Positions 1 through 6,342 of a DNA stretch of 7,737 bases are shown piece after piece. The stretch is taken from the NCBI GenBank assembly GCA_031413415.1, contig JANOET010000171.1, positions 1-7,737 on the forward strand, given 5' to 3'. The notes under the pieces are model-generated. The model did no database searches. It saw only the letters and a program-made list of their open reading frames with translations, and had not been told where the DNA came from. The stretch is from UBA668 sp031413415 (lineage in GTDB: Bacteria > Actinomycetota > Acidimicrobiia > Acidimicrobiales > Ilumatobacteraceae). The translations under genes and the position numbers were made by a program. Each line of letters begins with the position of its first letter. The stretch's first letter is position 1.

Positions 1-72
1 CATTGGTAAATTGTTGTCATCATCAGCAGGATGTCTGTACCAAAAACTACTTTTTAAGCTTTGTAATGATCT
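1..72. other. AT-rich segment of foreign composition at window edge
   Basis: Counting by eye, 23 of the first 70 bases are G or C (about 33%), against clearly more than 60% in the rest of the window. The minus-strand hydratase frame stays open through it but loses all family resemblance. The change falls beside a short palindrome (arms TGATCGA and TCGATCA, 75-89). The segment could be an assembly chimera at a contig end, the edge of an inserted element, or a rearrangement junction. It holds no recognisable gene of its own. Confidence 0.6.
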
Positions 73-483
73 GCTGATCGAATCGATCAACGTCCGCATG
101 GTGAGACGATCGCCGGGGTGCAGGTAGCGGTCGTAGGTCTGCTCGCTGTTGGTGGCCACCACACTGGTGAACCCGCGCGAGAACAGCAGTTGGTTCATCT
201 GCTCGTACGGGCTGTCGGGGTCGCGGCTGGGGCCATGGATGCCGTTCATCACCCACGCCTGCAGCATCGTGGGTGGCGCAACGAGTTGCCCGTGCACCGA
301 CGCGGCGGCCGCGTCGGCGTGGAGGTACACCGGGTTCTCGTCGCCGATGGCCTCACACCAGTGACGGATCATCGGCACGTTCACTTCGTCGGGCGCAGGT
401 GTGGGCACGCCGATCTCGAGGCCGACGAACCCCTGCAGCGCGGCGAGGAACTCGGCATCGGTGAGTTCGGAAGCGACGGTCAT
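1..483 (-). CDS. ChsH2-like MaoC/FAS1-like dehydratase, N-terminal part, incomplete
   Basis: This is the N-terminal hot-dog (MaoC N-terminal/FAS1-like dehydratase) domain of an enoyl-CoA hydratase-type protein. The frame is open for 161 codons to the window edge. Residues 39-80 carry the family pattern IRHWCEAIGDENPVY, then an alanine-rich stretch, a G, and APPTMLQAW. Residues 104-125 read GFTSVVATNSEQTYDRYL plus HPGD, also typical. Full-length relatives of about 310-330 aa usually add a DUF35/OB-fold domain, as in mycobacterial ChsH2, which hydrates steroid side-chain enoyl-CoAs with ChsH1. The ATG overlaps the upstream acyl-CoA dehydrogenase stop as ATGA, so the two are probably translationally coupled. 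Family similarity fades after about residue 137, where the family normally continues toward a strand with a VTTR-like motif. Here the codons turn AT-rich, so the last 24 or so residues are probably not the native protein. The family call is firm; the ChsH2 role is inferred from resemblance and neighbour order. Confidence 0.8.
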   Translation of the reverse strand, partial: MTVASELTDAEFLAALQGFVGLEIGVPTPAPDEVNVPMIRHWCEAIGDENPVYLHADAAAASVHGQLVAPPTMLQAWVMNGIHGPSRDPDSPYEQMNQLLFSRGFTSVVATNSEQTYDRYLHPGDRLTMRTLIDSISRSLQSLKSSFWYRHPADDDNNLPM

Positions 484-1676
484 GAGCGAACCAGATCCTT
501 CCACGGCGTGTCGCGATCGATGCTCGGTTCGCGGGGCAGACCGAGGCCCTGCTCGCCGATGATGTTGGCCTGCACCTCATCGGTGCCGCCACCGAGACGA
601 ATCGCGTATTGACCGAGGAAGTACTGACCCCACGCACTGTCGTGGCGATCGGTGAGCATGCCGCCGGCGCCCATCACTGCCATGGCGGTGTCGGTCGTTG
701 CCGCCCAGTGGCGGGCGTAGGCCAGCTTCATGATGAACATCTCCGGGCCGGGCATCCGCTTCTGCGACAGGGCAGTGCGCATGCGATAGCCGAGGTAGGT
801 GAGCGTTGCGGCTCGGCAATACGCCCGCATCAATGCTTGGCGCATCGGTGGCTCGTCGGCCACACCGGCGTCGCGAGCGAGGGTGAGCAGCCCTTCCACG
901 TTCCAGGCGCCACCGCCGCCGCCGATGAACGACCGTTCCGACGTGAGGGTGGTGTGGGCCACCTTCCACCCGTTGCCCACCTCGCCGATCACATTGGAGT
1001 GCGGGATGCGCACATCGGTCAGGAACACCTCGTTGAAATGGGCGGTGCCGGTGATCTGACGCAGCGGCCGCACCTCGATGCCGGGGCTGCGCATGTCGAC
1101 GACGAAGTACGTGATGCCGCGATGCTTGGGCACGTCGGGGTCGGTACGGGCCAGCAGGATCGCATGGTCCGAGAACTGGGCCAGTGAGGTCCACACCTTC
1201 TGCCCGGTGACGACCCATTCATCGCCGTCGCGTACGGCACGAGTCGCCAGCGAGGCCAGGTCGCTGCCCGCTCCCGGCTCGGAGAACAACTGGCACCAGA
1301 CGTGTTCGCCGCGCAGGATGGGTTCCAGGAACTGACGCTGTTGATCCGGTGAGCCGTGCGCCATGAGCGTGGGGCCGACCATGCCGGTGGCGACCGCGAA
1401 TGCGCCGGTTGCGACCGCGAAGCGACCCTGCTCCTCGCCGAAGATCGCACCCTCGATCGCTGACGCACCGCGCCCACCGAAGGCAGTGGGCCAGGTGATG
1501 CCGGCCCAGCCACCGCTGTGCAACACCTGCTGCCACTTCCGGCACTCGGCCACGTGGGCGCCCAGGTCGTCGTAGTGCATCGTCTGCGTCGCCGCCCGTG
1601 GCGACGCATGGGTGCTCAGCCAGGCGTTGGCGGTCGTCCGAAACTCTGCCTCTGTGGGCGAGTCGCCGATGTGCAT
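480..1676 (-). CDS. Acyl-CoA dehydrogenase (FadE family)
   Basis: This is an FAD-dependent acyl-CoA dehydrogenase of 398 aa, the usual length, catalysing alpha,beta-dehydrogenation of an acyl-CoA. The N-terminal helical domain covers about residues 1-125, including GITWPTAFGGRG at 59-70. The FAD/substrate motif LFSEPGAGSDLASL spans 130-143 and the beta-domain motif WVVTGQKVWTS spans 154-164. The C-terminal helical domain ends with GGGTDEVQANIIGEQGLGLP (362-381). The position of the MCAD-type catalytic Glu (YEGT) is Gly363, while Glu247 in TSER sits where the LCAD/isovaleryl-type base lies. The base is therefore probably Glu247. I chose the ATG at 1676 because the N-terminus then fits the family and a GGAG lies 11 nt upstream; the much longer open frame beyond it is antisense to the SDR. 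The stop overlaps the ATG of the ChsH2-like gene, an order also found for fadE29 and chsH2 in the mycobacterial cholesterol igr operon. The substrate is unknown; a steroid or branched acyl-CoA is inferred. Confidence 0.93.
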   Translation of the reverse strand: MHIGDSPTEAEFRTTANAWLSTHASPRAATQTMHYDDLGAHVAECRKWQQVLHSGGWAGITWPTAFGGRGASAIEGAIFGEEQGRFAVATGAFAVATGMVGPTLMAHGSPDQQRQFLEPILRGEHVWCQLFSEPGAGSDLASLATRAVRDGDEWVVTGQKVWTSLAQFSDHAILLARTDPDVPKHRGITYFVVDMRSPGIEVRPLRQITGTAHFNEVFLTDVRIPHSNVIGEVGNGWKVAHTTLTSERSFIGGGGGAWNVEGLLTLARDAGVADEPPMRQALMRAYCRAATLTYLGYRMRTALSQKRMPGPEMFIMKLAYARHWAATTDTAMAVMGAGGMLTDRHDSAWGQYFLGQYAIRLGGGTDEVQANIIGEQGLGLPREPSIDRDTPWKDLVRS

Positions 1677-1799
1677 GTGGGTGGGATCTCCAGCTGGGGA
1701 TGGTTTCTGAAAGTGTGTCAGATCTGCGGGTCGTCCACCGAACGGTGCGTGACGGGCAACACTTGCCGCACGTCCCGCCTCACGATCAGGAGTATCGCC
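1677..1799. promoter_or_regulatory. Divergent promoter region, acyl-CoA dehydrogenase / SDR
   Basis: These 123 bp separate two divergently transcribed genes. They contain a degenerate operator copy (1705-1723), an overlapping CAGATCTG palindrome (1719-1726), and short arms CACCG/CGGTG (1736-1747). For the SDR there is a clear ribosome binding site, AGGAG at 1788-1792, seven bases before its ATG. I see no convincing -10/-35 pair on either strand. Confidence 0.65.
1705..1723. promoter_or_regulatory. Putative operator, copy 1 (degenerate palindrome)
   Basis: The site reads TTCTGAAAG-T-GTGTCAGAT and keeps the core TCTGA-N7-TCAGA (1706-1722) shared with the sites at 2574-2592 and 6343-6361. It matches the best copy at 14 of 19 positions. 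Its centre is 38 bp from the acyl-CoA dehydrogenase ATG and 86 bp from the SDR ATG, so it could control both. It is probably a weaker site for the same regulator; binding is inferred. Confidence 0.6.
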
Positions 1800-2579
1800 A
1801 TGGGTGTTGCCTGCGTCACCGGTGCTGCATCGGGAATCGGTGCGGCCACGAGAGCAGCGTTCGAACGAGCGGGCCATCGGGTCATCGGCGTCGATCTCCA
1901 CGACGCCGAGGTGATCGCCGACCTGTCCACGGTCGATGGACGACAGGCTGCGATCGACGGCGTGTTGTCGGCCACGGGTGGCACCCTCGACGTACTGGTC
2001 CCCTGTGCGGGTGTCGGCGGGCTGGCCTCTGCAGAGCTCACGGTGCGTCTCAACTACTTCGGCACCATGGCACTGGTACGGGGACTGCGCAGCGCGCTTG
2101 TCGCCGGCGGTGCGTCGACACTGGTGATGATCTCCTCGAACTCGACCACGATGACGCCCGGGCTGCTGCCCACCGACGCGCAGATCTACCTCGACGACGA
2201 CGAGGAGGCTGCGGTGGCGCACTTCGCGTCGAAGGGTTGGCTCGCGTACCCGGCCGGGAAGTTGGCGATCGCGTATTGGGTCCGCTGTTCGGCGGCGTCG
2301 TGGATGGCCGACGGCATTCGGGTGAACGGTGTCGCTCCGGGTGTGATCGACACCGGCATGACCCGGCCGCTGCTCGACGTGCCTGGTGTGAGTGACGCGC
2401 TCGCCGCCATCCCGATCCCGCTCGGTCGCTGGGGCCGCGCCGACGAAGTGGCGGCGGTGATCGCGTTCCTCGCCTCGCCGGCGTCGAGCCTGGTGGTCGG
2501 CCAGGTGGTGTTCGCCGACGGAGGTACCGATGCCCTGCTGCAACCCACGGCCCACCCACACCCCCTTCCCGCCATCTGA
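1800..2579 (+). CDS. SDR, 3-alpha-hydroxysteroid dehydrogenase/carbonyl reductase-like
   Basis: This is a classical short-chain dehydrogenase of 259 aa, oxidising or reducing a hydroxyl/carbonyl with a nicotinamide cofactor. The Rossmann glycine motif TGAASGIG is at residues 7-14. Asp32 after beta-2 suggests NAD(H) rather than NADP(H). CAGVGG (69-74) replaces the common NNAG. The catalytic set is visible: Asn85 in RLNYFG, Ser112/113 in MISSNS, Tyr150 and Lys154 in YPAGK. The C-terminal GQVVFADGG (234-242) is typical. DAEVIADLSTVDGR (35-48) with NYFG resembles Comamonas testosteroni 3-alpha-HSD/carbonyl reductase, which has similar length. The start follows AGGAG by seven bases, and the protein begins two residues before the first strand of the Rossmann fold. 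A His/Pro-rich tail follows the usual end, and the stop codon lies inside the next operator. The SDR call is secure; steroid activity is only a resemblance. Confidence 0.93.
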   Translation: MGVACVTGAASGIGAATRAAFERAGHRVIGVDLHDAEVIADLSTVDGRQAAIDGVLSATGGTLDVLVPCAGVGGLASAELTVRLNYFGTMALVRGLRSALVAGGASTLVMISSNSTTMTPGLLPTDAQIYLDDDEEAAVAHFASKGWLAYPAGKLAIAYWVRCSAASWMADGIRVNGVAPGVIDTGMTRPLLDVPGVSDALAAIPIPLGRWGRADEVAAVIAFLASPASSLVVGQVVFADGGTDALLQPTAHPHPLPAI

Positions 2580-2592
2580 TGGACCGTCAGAC
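2574..2592. promoter_or_regulatory. Putative operator, copy 2, overlapping the SDR stop
   Basis: The site reads ATCTGATGG-A-CCGTCAGAC, an inverted repeat of 9-bp arms with two mismatched pairs. Its reverse complement nearly equals the perfect copy at 6343-6361. The core TCTGA-N7-TCAGA is intact at 2575-2591. It covers the SDR stop codon (2577-2579) and is centred 28 bp upstream of the LLM oxidoreductase ATG. The LLM gene may thus have its own regulated promoter in addition to readthrough from the SDR. Confidence 0.75.
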
Positions 2593-2610
2593 TTCTGCTA
2601 GGAACCGGTC

Positions 2611-3510
2611 ATGAAGTTTTGGTGCGCAACGGCGTTCATGGACACCCGCGAGCTGATCGCGGTGTCGCAGATGCTCGACACCTGCGGGTACCACGGGCTG
2701 ATGGTGAGCGATCACCTCGTCTTCCCGCAGCAGCTGACCAGCAAGTACCCGTACTCCCCGCACGAGGATGGGCGGCCGATGTGGACGCCCGAAACTGCGT
2801 GGCCCGACCCGTGGGTGCTGATCGGGGCGATGGCGGCGGTCACCACGCAGCTGCACTTCACCACCAACATCTACGTCGCGCCGATGCGCCCGGTGCTCCA
2901 GGTGGCCAAGGAGGTGTCGACGGCGTCGGTCATCTCGTCGGGCCGCGTGGCGCTCGGTGCCGGCGCGGGCTGGATGCGCGAGGAGTTCGAGCTGCAGGGC
3001 CAGAGCTTCACCAACCGCGGACGCCGGTTCACCGAGATGGTGCAGGTGCTGCGCGAGCTGTGGAAGCCGGGATGGGTCGAGTACCACGGAGAGTTCTACG
3101 ACGTGCCGATGTGCACGATGGAGCCCTCGCCGGCCGCCCCGATCCCGATCTACATCGGTGGCCACACCGATGCCGCGCTGCGACGTGCGGCCCAAGTGGG
3201 CGACGGCTGGATCGGCAATGCCTACCCGCTCGAGGAGGCTGCGGCCCTCATCGCAAAGTTGAAGGGCTACTTGCACGAGTACGGGCGCGACAGCGATCCG
3301 TTCGAGATCGTGTGCGGCCTGTACGCGATGCCCACACCAGACCTGTTCAAGCGAGCCGAGGAGGAGATGGGTCTCACCGGCACGCTGTGCATGCCGTGGG
3401 CGCTCGACCAGAACGTCTCCAAGGGTGACATGAACGGTCTGACGCGATCTGCCGAGGTGTTCCGCCCGTCGATCGAGCAGTTCGCCACCGACGTGCTCGC
3501 TCGGTGTTAG
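2611..3510 (+). CDS. LLM-class F420-dependent oxidoreductase
   Basis: This is a luciferase-like monooxygenase-fold protein of 299 aa, a TIM-barrel enzyme that probably uses reduced coenzyme F420 (some relatives use FMN) for hydride transfer. Family marks in order are SDHLVFP (33-39), WPDPWVLIGAMAAVT (64-78) followed by LHFTTNIYVAPMR, the strongly conserved GRVALGAGAGWMREEFELQG (111-130), a TNRGRRFTEM segment, PIPIYIGGHTDAALRRAA (177-194) and GDGWIG (197-202). This layout matches the actinobacterial TIGR03619-type subgroup, including Rv2161c. The ATG follows AGGAA (2600-2604) by six bases. It lies 31 bp after the SDR on the same strand, with a putative operator in between, so the two genes are probably co-regulated. 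Such enzymes often occur in actinobacterial lipid and steroid catabolic clusters, but the substrate cannot be read here. Cofactor assignment is from the family. Confidence 0.9.
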   Translation: MKFWCATAFMDTRELIAVSQMLDTCGYHGLMVSDHLVFPQQLTSKYPYSPHEDGRPMWTPETAWPDPWVLIGAMAAVTTQLHFTTNIYVAPMRPVLQVAKEVSTASVISSGRVALGAGAGWMREEFELQGQSFTNRGRRFTEMVQVLRELWKPGWVEYHGEFYDVPMCTMEPSPAAPIPIYIGGHTDAALRRAAQVGDGWIGNAYPLEEAAALIAKLKGYLHEYGRDSDPFEIVCGLYAMPTPDLFKRAEEEMGLTGTLCMPWALDQNVSKGDMNGLTRSAEVFRPSIEQFATDVLARC

Positions 3511-3597
3511 TGCGTGTGTCCTGTTTCGGCGGGCCGAAGCAGTGACGATGCGCGCACGAACAGGCAGTTGGCCCGCCCGAGGCCGCTCGCCGTCCAA

Positions 3598-3677
3598 TGG
3601 GCGCGAAACGTCCCAAATCCGGGTCACGCCGCGCTCTTGGGTGCGACCCCTCCCACTACTGGGACGAATCGCGCCCA
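3598..3677. repeat. Nested long inverted repeat
   Basis: The 18-bp arms TGGGCGCGAAACGTCCCA (3598-3615) and TGGGACGAATCGCGCCCA (3660-3677) are inverted copies with 16 of 18 matches; the two mismatches are adjacent. Inside the 44-bp spacer a second stem forms between 3621-3630 and 3640-3649: GGGTC with GACCC, one mismatch, then four pairs including one G-T. A 9-nt loop remains. The result is one elongated hairpin of about 80 nt. It may be a bidirectional terminator, a REP/MITE-like dispersed element, or a structured transcript end. No T-run follows on either strand. Confidence 0.75.
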
Positions 3678-3691
3678 ACCTCGAGGCGCCC

Positions 3692-3709
3692 TGTTCCGGG
3701 GACGGAACA
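3692..3709 (-). terminator. Tetraloop hairpin downstream of the CaiB gene
   Basis: TGTTCCG (3692-3698) and CGGAACA (3703-3709) form a perfect 7-bp stem around a four-base loop. It starts 18 bp beyond the CaiB stop codon in that gene's direction, where an intrinsic terminator would sit. The CCCC/GGGG pair at about 3713-3723 lies between them and could form a second small stem. There is no U-tract, so it may be a U-less actinobacterial terminator or a 3' end stabiliser. Confidence 0.5.
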
Positions 3710-3726
3710 TCGCCCCACCGGGGGGA

Positions 3727-4869
3727 CTAGTCGTCGCTGGTCATGTGGAGTGGGAAGGCGAGTTGCTCGCAGCCCAGCTCGTCGCTGCCGACCCACGTGA
3801 AGCGCTGCTGGAACTGGGCATCCTCGGGCAGCGTGGCCGCAGTGTTGACCGGTGAGAGCGTGGTGTTGTGCTCGGCGGCGAACTCCAACCACTGCTCGGT
3901 GGTACGGCCGCGAAAAATCTCGCGCAGCTCCGTCTGCAGCTCGGTGTTGCCGCGCGCGTGGTCGGCGTACGTCGACCCGGGCCAGCGGTCGAACAGATCC
4001 ATGCGGCCGACGCCGTCGCAGAAGTTGCGCCAGAACGCCTGCTCGCTGGCCATGAACAGGACGTGGCCGTCGAGTGATTCGTAGAACTGGTAGCGCACCC
4101 CTTCCCACATACCGCCCAGGCCGGCTGCCCGTCGCTCGTGCGCGTCGGAGGCGTTGCCGGTGACCTCGCTCTGTGGGCGGGTGTAGGCCCGCTCGGTCTC
4201 GATGCGGTACCAATCGAAGTACGCGGCGGCGTCGCTCTGGGCGATCTCGAAAGCTGCCGGCTGACCCGTCGACCGTGCTCGCACGAGTGCCGCACAGATG
4301 GCCAGGGCGGCGAAGGCAGGCCCTGCGGTGATACCGACGTTGACCTGGTTCGGGATCCGACAGAATCCGTCGTCGTCGACCACGGGGGCGACGACCCCGG
4401 CCCATGCGTCGTAGGCCACACCGTGCGAGGGCAGGTTGCGGTAGGGGCCGGTGGCGCCGTAGCCCGAGATCGAGCAGACGACGATGCGCGCGTTGAGCTC
4501 GCACAACCGGTCGAAGCCGAAGCCGATCTTGTCCAGAAAGCCCGGCCTCATCCCTTCGATGATCACGTCGCAGTCGGTCACCATCGACTCGAGTTGGCGG
4601 CGACCCTCGTCGGTCTTGAGGTCGATGGTGACGAACTGCTTGCCCCGGTTGAGGTGCAGGTGCATGAGCGACAGCGGGCCGTCGTCGGTGTTGATGATCG
4701 GCCACGTCATCTGGCGGACGTAGTCGCCCGTCGGACCCTCGACCTTGGTGACGTCGGCGCCGAGGTCGACGAGGAAGCCGGCGACTGCACCGGGGCCGAG
4801 GATGGAGAGGTCGAGCACCTTGACTCCCTCGAGCAGGCGCACCGGGCTGCGAAACGCGGAGATGTCCAT
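3727..4869 (-). CDS. CaiB/BaiF family III CoA transferase or acyl-CoA racemase-like protein
   Basis: This is a family III CoA-transferase-fold protein of 380 aa, the usual length. It either moves CoA between carboxylic acids or, as in alpha-methylacyl-CoA racemase, epimerises a 2-methylacyl-CoA. The N-terminal signature LLEGVKVLDLSILGPGAVAG (12-31) followed by DLGADVTKVEGP is typical, as are LNRGKQFVTIDLKTDEGR (73-90), the DVIIEGMRPGFLDKIGFGFD stretch (101-120) and SISGYGATGPYR (133-144). The active-site segment reads SHGVAYDAWAG (148-158). In many relatives His is followed directly by the catalytic Asp; here that residue is Gly150 and an Asp appears at 154. The ATG lies two bases after the aldehyde dehydrogenase stop, so the pair is one operon and probably translationally coupled; no clear Shine-Dalgarno is seen. 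An acid made by the dehydrogenase could be its acceptor. Transferase versus racemase cannot be decided. Confidence 0.9.
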   Translation of the reverse strand: MDISAFRSPVRLLEGVKVLDLSILGPGAVAGFLVDLGADVTKVEGPTGDYVRQMTWPIINTDDGPLSLMHLHLNRGKQFVTIDLKTDEGRRQLESMVTDCDVIIEGMRPGFLDKIGFGFDRLCELNARIVVCSISGYGATGPYRNLPSHGVAYDAWAGVVAPVVDDDGFCRIPNQVNVGITAGPAFAALAICAALVRARSTGQPAAFEIAQSDAAAYFDWYRIETERAYTRPQSEVTGNASDAHERRAAGLGGMWEGVRYQFYESLDGHVLFMASEQAFWRNFCDGVGRMDLFDRWPGSTYADHARGNTELQTELREIFRGRTTEQWLEFAAEHNTTLSPVNTAATLPEDAQFQQRFTWVGSDELGCEQLAFPLHMTSDD

Positions 4870-4871
4870 GG

Positions 4872-6329
4872 TCAGCCGGGCCAGACGATGGATTGCATCT
4901 CGGTGTAGGCGATCATTCCGAAGTCGCCGCCGTCGCGGCCAACCCCGGACAACTTGAAGCCGCCGAATGGTGTGTCGTGGTTGCGCTGCGCCGTGTTGAT
5001 GCCCACGTTGCCGCTGCGCATGCGTTTGGCGAGGTGGAACGCGCGCTCGGTGTTCTGCGAGAAGACGTAGTCGTACAGGCCGAACTCGGTGCCGTTGGCG
5101 ATTGCCAGGCCTTCCTCGTCGTCATCGAACGGCACGACCACGATCACCGGGCCGAAGATCTCCTCCTGGACGGGGGTCATGCCCGGCGTGCAATCGGCGA
5201 GCAGGGTCGGGCCGACGTAGAAGCCTCGGTCCATGTCGGTGTTGCGCCCGTCGACCACGACCGTGGCGCCCTCGGCGGCACCGGCAGCCACGTAGCCGTT
5301 GATGCGGTCGCGCTGCGCGGCTGAGATGACCGGGCCCACCACCGTGTCGAGCGCGGTGGGGTCGCCGACCTTCATCCGCGAGGCGGCCGCAGCGAGTGCC
5401 GTGACCAGCTCGTCGTAACGGCTGCGGTGCACGATGGCCCGTGTGGGCGCAGTGCAGATCTGGCCGGAGTGAAAGCCCCACACGCTGGCCAGAGCGGTGA
5501 CTGCGGTGGTGAGGTTGGCATCGTCGAGCACCAGTGCCGCCCCCTTGCCACCGAGCTCGAGGAGCAGCCGCTTCATCGTGCGCCCGCCGGCCTCGAAGAT
5601 GCGCTGGCCGACGGCGGTGGACCCCGTGAAGCTGACCATGTCGACGTTGCTGCTGGTGGTGAGTGCGGTGGGCACATCGGCGGCGGTGGAGGTGACGACG
5701 TTGATCACCCCTGGTGGGAAGCCCACCTCGTGCATGATCTCCGCGAGTTCGAGCACCGCCAGCGGGTCCTGAGGTGCCGGCTTCATGACCACGGTGCAGC
5801 CCACGGCGAGTGCCGGCGCGATCTTGCCGACGATGTTGACCACGGGAAAGTTGTACGGCGAGATGCAGGCCACCACGCCGACGGGCTGACGGTTGACCAT
5901 CGCCCCGATCAGCCCGCCGGGAGCCAATGGCGTGGTGGGCGTGGGCGACGGCGCCAGCGGAAGGGAGAGATCCTTCATCGCCCCCTTGGCGTACCGTTCG
6001 AATCGCTCGATCGCCACCGGCACCTGCATGCGCGAGCCCACCTGTGCGGTGGCGCCGGTCTCGGAGATGATCAGCGGTACCAGATCGGCCTGGCGTTCGC
6101 GCAGCCGATCGGCCACCGCCTGCAGCAGCCGGGCACGCTCGGCAGGGGGAGTGGCCCACCACCCGGGCAGGGCATCTCGGGCGGCCTGCGCGGCGGCCTC
6201 CGCCTGCGCGACGGACGCCTGGGGGGCTTGGCCCACCACCAGCTCCGTTGCAGGATTGACGACGGGCTGTGTGCCCAACTCGCCGTCGACCCACTGTCCG
6301 CCGATGAGCATCCGATAGTGCTTGGCCAT
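4872..6329 (-). CDS. NAD(P)-dependent aldehyde dehydrogenase
   Basis: This is an aldehyde dehydrogenase superfamily enzyme of 485 aa, the usual length, oxidising an aldehyde to the acid. All key residues are visible: Asn160 in SPYNFP, Lys183 in VMKPAPQDP, the cofactor motif FTGSTAVGQ (234-242), Glu258 in LLELGGKGA, the nucleophile Cys292 in GQICTAP, and Glu390 with Phe392 in QEEIFGPV. The C-terminal PFGGFKLSGVGRDGG segment (454-468) is standard. A Pro/Thr-rich stretch, PLAPSPTPTTPLAPGG (124-139), precedes the Rossmann part and is somewhat longer than in common relatives. The ATG at 6329 gives a natural N-terminus (YRMLIGGQWVDG). No ribosome binding site precedes it, but a TAGCCT -10 box ends six bases before it, suggesting a leaderless message. 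It is first in an operon with the CaiB gene and divergent from the amidohydrolase. Substrate unknown. Confidence 0.95.
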   Translation of the reverse strand: MAKHYRMLIGGQWVDGELGTQPVVNPATELVVGQAPQASVAQAEAAAQAARDALPGWWATPPAERARLLQAVADRLRERQADLVPLIISETGATAQVGSRMQVPVAIERFERYAKGAMKDLSLPLAPSPTPTTPLAPGGLIGAMVNRQPVGVVACISPYNFPVVNIVGKIAPALAVGCTVVMKPAPQDPLAVLELAEIMHEVGFPPGVINVVTSTAADVPTALTTSSNVDMVSFTGSTAVGQRIFEAGGRTMKRLLLELGGKGAALVLDDANLTTAVTALASVWGFHSGQICTAPTRAIVHRSRYDELVTALAAAASRMKVGDPTALDTVVGPVISAAQRDRINGYVAAGAAEGATVVVDGRNTDMDRGFYVGPTLLADCTPGMTPVQEEIFGPVIVVVPFDDDEEGLAIANGTEFGLYDYVFSQNTERAFHLAKRMRSGNVGINTAQRNHDTPFGGFKLSGVGRDGGDFGMIAYTEMQSIVWPG

Positions 6330-6335
6330 CTGGTT

Positions 6336-6341
6336 AGGCTA
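6336..6341 (-). promoter_or_regulatory. Putative -10 box of a leaderless aldehyde dehydrogenase promoter
   Basis: On the minus strand TAGCCT fits the TANNNT pattern and is followed by AACCAG and then the ATG. The spacing puts the transcription start at the A of the start codon, the leaderless arrangement common in actinobacteria. The operator palindrome begins one base upstream, where a bound repressor would cover the -35 and spacer region. Confidence 0.45.
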
Positions 6342-6342
6342 C

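Larger units (their letters stand above)
3511..3726. other. Convergent intergenic region without a gene
   Basis: These 216 bp lie between the 3' ends of the LLM gene and the CaiB gene. Open frames across it show no family resemblance and no ribosome binding site. It is filled instead with secondary structure: a long inverted repeat (3598-3677), a perfect tetraloop hairpin (3692-3709), and a C4/G4 stem (about 3713-3723). Transcription from both sides probably ends here. Confidence 0.7.

Noticed and set aside
75..89. Palindrome TGATCGA-A-TCGATCA as an operator
   Set aside because: It lies inside the hydratase coding region at the composition break and does not match the other operators. It is better seen as a possible junction feature.
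1055..1070. Half-sites TCTGACG here and near 3438 as further operator copies
   Set aside because: Only one arm is present, with no TCAGA at the correct spacing, and both lie inside genes.
1677..2561. Upstream in-frame extension of the acyl-CoA dehydrogenase to give a 693-residue open frame
   Set aside because: The extension is antisense to the SDR, shows no protein family features, and the ATG at 1676 gives a complete enzyme of normal length.
3514..3855. Small plus-strand frames across the convergent gap
   Set aside because: No ribosome binding site and no family resemblance; they cross the inverted repeats and the CaiB 3' end.
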